Assembly: GCF_963662255.1 (NCBI RefSeq)
Contig: NC_085048.1
Coordinates: 103,822,499-103,886,498, forward strand
DNA length: 64,000 bases
Direction of reading: 5' to 3'
DNA from: Cinclus cinclus
Lineage: Eukaryota > Chordata > Aves > Passeriformes > Cinclidae
A model generated the notes under the pieces. That model was not told the DNA's origin. It did no database searches and saw only the letters and a list, made by a program, of their open reading frames with translations. How positions within the stretch are numbered: position 1 is the stretch's first letter; each line of letters starts with the position of its first letter. This document shows, one piece after another, positions 60,134-64,000 of the stretch. The position numbers and the translations under genes were made by a program.

Positions 60134-63100
60134 CAACTCCACACTGTAATAAATCAACATATAAATGTACTGGTTTATTTCCACCTGGAATGTTGGAAGA
60201 CAAATAGTACAAAAGATTATTTTGGTCATTTACCATATTGGCTTAGCATGGTAATACTATTGGGGTTTTTTTCATTTCTCATTTCAAGACTGTAAACAAA
60301 TGCTGCAAGAACAGATCAAATACTCCCTACCTAAGACAGTGCCTTGTGCAATGAAAACATCAAACCTGGTTTTTGAAGGCCAAACTGCGCCTCCTTTACT
60401 TTTTCATAGGGAAAACTCAGAATTTTGAATTAGCCTGAAATTTGAAACTACATTTTTGCCAAGCAGCAAAAGCAGATGCACCCTTAGCCACGCTAAATCA
60501 CAAACACATACACACATGGAGATGAGGAAAATGCACATTAAATATGAAAAAGTATTCCTTTCAGGCAGAAGATAAACAACCCTACTACAAATTAGCTCTC
60601 GGCCCCGTCAGGTGTGAATCTCTCTTGTCAATACGTACCAAATTCCCTGAGATAGAACCACATGGTCATGAATTTTATTTCTCTCCTGCTTAATTCCTAG
60701 TACCAATCTCCCTTGTGGATTTACTCAGGGATGATTTACAGTGGGAAAGGTGACATTAAACACGTCATTGAGCATGCAAAGATGCTGCACTCAAAGCAGC
60801 ATATGCTTGACTTTGTTAAAAGATGAATGCTGTCAACTCCACAGTGCCCACCAAGATCTGGCCTCCTTTTTCTTCCCAACAAACTTTGAGGAAGATGCAG
60901 ACATGAGTCTTGACACTGAGAGAAATAAAAGTTAATGTATTCATGACATGATTTCACTTGCAGCCTGATTTAGCAATGTCTTGTCTAGTTTGGCTCTGCT
61001 GTTGCTTTTCCTAATTTACTCATTGCACAAAGAAAATAAATAAATAAGTGCACTATAGTCTTATTTATCCTTCTTTGGACATTTCTTTACCAGGCAGATG
61101 GTCAATTAAGAGCACTAAACAATGACACTGTTTTCTCGGTAAACATTTTTTTTCTAATAGCCTAACAAATGAGAATCTGTGCTGCCATACTGCTGAATAC
61201 CATCTTGACTTTCTAATTACAAAGAACTGTGTCTTGATAGTAACAATTACAGCTGTAACAATGCTGCTGGTACTTGAACAATATAGTTGGAGGCAAAGTG
61301 CTTATCGGAATATTCACAAATAAAGGCTTACATTTATGCCAGCGCTGGAGATGGGAGGTTAAACAGTTGGGGGTGGGGAGGTGTAGAAGAAAGGTTGAAA
61401 ACATTGGTTTAGTAGCTACAGATGTGAATTTGAATCCAATTACATGAAAAGCAAGGGGGGGTGAAGCATGAAAAGATGCTGTTTCCTTCTGTTTGGCTAA
61501 TCAATAGGTTAAAGGGTTAGTAAAATTAACATGTTAATAACATTCATTTTGCTATTTATGTACTGGTCATAGTATTTGCAAAGAATTATGTCTCGTGAGT
61601 AATCCACGTGTTATTATGCCTGCTTTTTCCCTTTTTTGTCTGAAATGGCCAGTATATTTTTCCCCCAGTGTAATAGAAATTAGCTTCTCAAGTCTCTTTC
61701 TTATTAAACTTCTTAAATCCAACCCATCCCATCCAAGGTTTGGGTGGGTTTCTTCCTTTTCTGAATGCAAAGCTCCCCCTACTCCAAAGAAAATGGGTAA
61801 CACAGTCCCTGAGCTCAGTGCAGATCCATAACACCAATGTCTCAGGAGAGCACATTGGTAACCAGGGTGTCACAGTAGCATCCCAGAGGGAATGGGCTCC
61901 TTGGAAGAGGCTCATCCTCCTGCTCCTTCCTCCATCATCCCTGGTGCCACAGGACCCTCAGCCCTTGGCACTGCTCTGTGCCCACAGGCAGGGTGGCTTT
62001 TGCCTCCTGTGCTCCCTCCACCCGCTCCCGTTCCCACTGCGCTCCACCCGCTCTCCAAGCCATAATTTAGCCCACACTTATTAATCAGTGCACATAATTT
62101 GTCTCTAATGCTGTCAATTTAAGATGGCAACCTGACTTTTTTTTTTGGAGGGGGCAGGGTCAACAATTTAATGAATCTTGTCTGCATTTTAATTCAGACC
62201 TAATAATCTGCCTCTGGCAGTTTTCTTAGAAAACACAAGGTTTTCCTGGATTTTCTTTCATCAAATCCAGCACAATGGGATGTTTACCTTCCTGCCTTGG
62301 ATATGCTCAGCCCAGGGTAAGTCACACACAGACCTACCTTATTCAAACTGGGACATGGCCTAAATCTCCTGGTTTGGCCTTTGAAGGGTTTTCCTGGGGA
62401 GGAAGGAGAAACCTGGGGCTGTGCAGTCCCTTTTCTGCACAAACTGACGCACAGCTGTAGGCAAAAAACCACAGACTTCCACGATTCACTGTCCCTCATG
62501 GAATAACTTCACAAATGGTCAGAGCACCCAAGAACTTTCTTTAGCTATCCCTATGCTTTTCTTTTTGTCCTTCCTACAGTAAAGTCCAGCAGGAGGGGAA
62601 AAAAGATACAGAAAGGAAAGAGGGTGCAGAAAATTCCATCCTCCTGATGAATCAGCATGGACGAGTTTGTCTAAGTGCCATGGCAGGAGGCTTGCACCCA
62701 ATGGAGCAGCTCATCGGCCTTCCCTGGGTCACAGTAAATAAAATTCCCCAAAGCAGAGGCTCTGGAAGCCCATGTCAGATGTAACCGGAATAGACTCCGT
62801 CATTAGGAGCGCTGTGACTCTGCCCGGCGCTGACAGGAGCTCCTGCCTAGCTTTCAGTCACCGCTGTCACTCACCCTGACAAGGCGGGCACTTAATGTAT
62901 GCACGGCACCGCTGCACACGCAGCTGCAACTCCCAGCACATTGTGTTGTTTACCCCTGCTCTTTTGTACCAGGGCGTGCAGTAATTTGCCTCCCAGTACC
63001 ACAAAATTCCTCAACTTAAAAAATTTTGGCCTCATTTTGTTTGCCCTTAATAGAAAAACAACCCTTTTGCAGCCCTGCTACCAGCATAGCCACCGCACTC

Positions 63101-64000
63101 TGCAGCATCACAGACACAAAAATACCACATTTCACATTTCCATCACAAGTGTCTCCTATATTTTTTTATGCATCTCCTTCACCTCTGCCACACGTTATTT
63201 CTTCCCCTCTAACAGTTGCTTAGCATATTTTATGCCTTCTGAGCAGTACCGGAAGGGCCATTCCTGCAATGCACCTAAGTACAGACAGTAGCAGCAGAGG
63301 GGTTCTATGTCCCAAATTACCTCTGAGTGCTGGAACCTCTGACTGCCAGCACAAGGTACTCCTGACCACCTACCCAGAGCAGCTATTGCTTCACAGACCT
63401 CCAGCAGCTCCAGTCCAGTGGCTCTTTGAGTTTTCCATGAGGAATTATCTGTCATTTGACTGATTTACCACTCATGTTCATTATTGTCCCCTCAGAGTTA
63501 TTGCAAAACTCTGCCAGACTCAGGTGTCTGCCCTCACCACCCATTACAAAGCAGCCCCATCTGCCATATCATTAATGCCACTAAGCCTACTCCATTTTCA
63601 AACCTAAGCTCCAAGCTGGTAATCAGATGAGACAGAAAACCAAATTCCCATATCCTGAGATACCCCAGGTAAAGCATATAATTTCCTGATACATAAGCAT
63701 CTTTCTCTAGGAACTTAAAAAGCCCCGAGGATAAAATATTTCTCTTAGTTCAGGCATCTCCCAAACACAGGGGTAAGGTCAGTCGAAAGATGCAATGGGA
63801 AATTCAGTGAAATTCTCTCATCTCAGTTGCAGGTCTACATTCAATAGGCTCGTGTTAATGCCCTTTGCTTTAGCTGCTGCAGTGTCACAGTGATATAATC
63901 CAAGCAGAGTCACCTGAAGTAGTCCATAACATGCTACTTAGTTTAAATTCCTTTGTCGGGCCACAAATGTCCAGTTCTAGCTAAAAGCTTGAAAGTGAGA

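Larger units (their letters stand above)
56365..64000. other. non-coding stretch, no gene seen
   Basis: No supported exon, RNA gene or mobile element. The segment 56520-57150 is AT-rich, unique-looking and free of simple repeats, with the texture of conserved non-coding DNA. Small repeats occur at 59339-59382 (16-bp unit) and a long T run at 60089-60132. Open frames around 58185-58740 and 58757-59343 overlap on both strands in a GC-richer patch and have no recognised domain. Confidence 0.5.

Noticed and set aside
63195..63455. An 86-codon minus-strand frame with a cysteine-rich centre and a lysine-rich end
   Set aside because: No credible acceptor or donor, no recognised family, and competing frames on the other strand.
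1..64000. tRNA, rRNA, snRNA, CRISPR arrays, operons and ribosome-binding sites
   Set aside because: I looked for B-box-like and conserved RNA motifs and regular spaced repeats and saw none that hold up. Bacterial-type features do not apply to this vertebrate sequence.

Overview
The window looks like a stretch of bird nuclear genome, most likely from a songbird. The evidence is three repeat types: the 3' end of a CR1 LINE with its characteristic terminal octamer repeat (41118-41534), a second CR1 3' end on the minus strand (35630-35686), and a 713-bp solo retroviral LTR (25437-26149) whose ends match LTRs I know from passerine genomes. Interspersed repeats are sparse, CpG is depleted, and open frames are short, which fits an intergenic or intronic region of a compact avian genome. 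There are no bacterial-type genes, operons, CRISPR arrays, rRNA or tRNA genes that I can support.

No gene can be called with confidence anywhere in the 64 kb. From 1 to about 50 kb I see non-coding DNA with simple repeats and a few retroelements. Two very long perfect pentanucleotide arrays stand out: 50 copies of CTTCC at 15011-15260 and 40 copies of GAAGG at 22111-22310. They are the same repeat in opposite orientation. A dense little CpG cluster sits at 19260-19353, the solo LTR at 25437-26149, and three POU octamer motifs lie within 260 bp at 29903-30162. A CR1 element followed by AC and GATATA microsatellites occupies 41118-41764.

The right part holds the only place where I see exon-like structure. 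On the minus strand, segments at 55036-55209, 54324-54478 and 51069-51270 each have a plausible splice acceptor and a protein-like frame. Their intron phases agree (0-0, 0-2, 2-stop), and an AATAAA lies about 150 bp beyond the last stop. A weaker fourth candidate lies upstream at 56226-56364. They may be the 3' end of a multi-exon gene read right to left, but I do not recognise the protein and chance is a real alternative. From 56.4 to 64 kb I again see only non-coding DNA.

Because no gene is firmly established, nothing can be said about genes working together. The main content is repeat biology, possible regulatory blocks, and one possible undescribed gene end.
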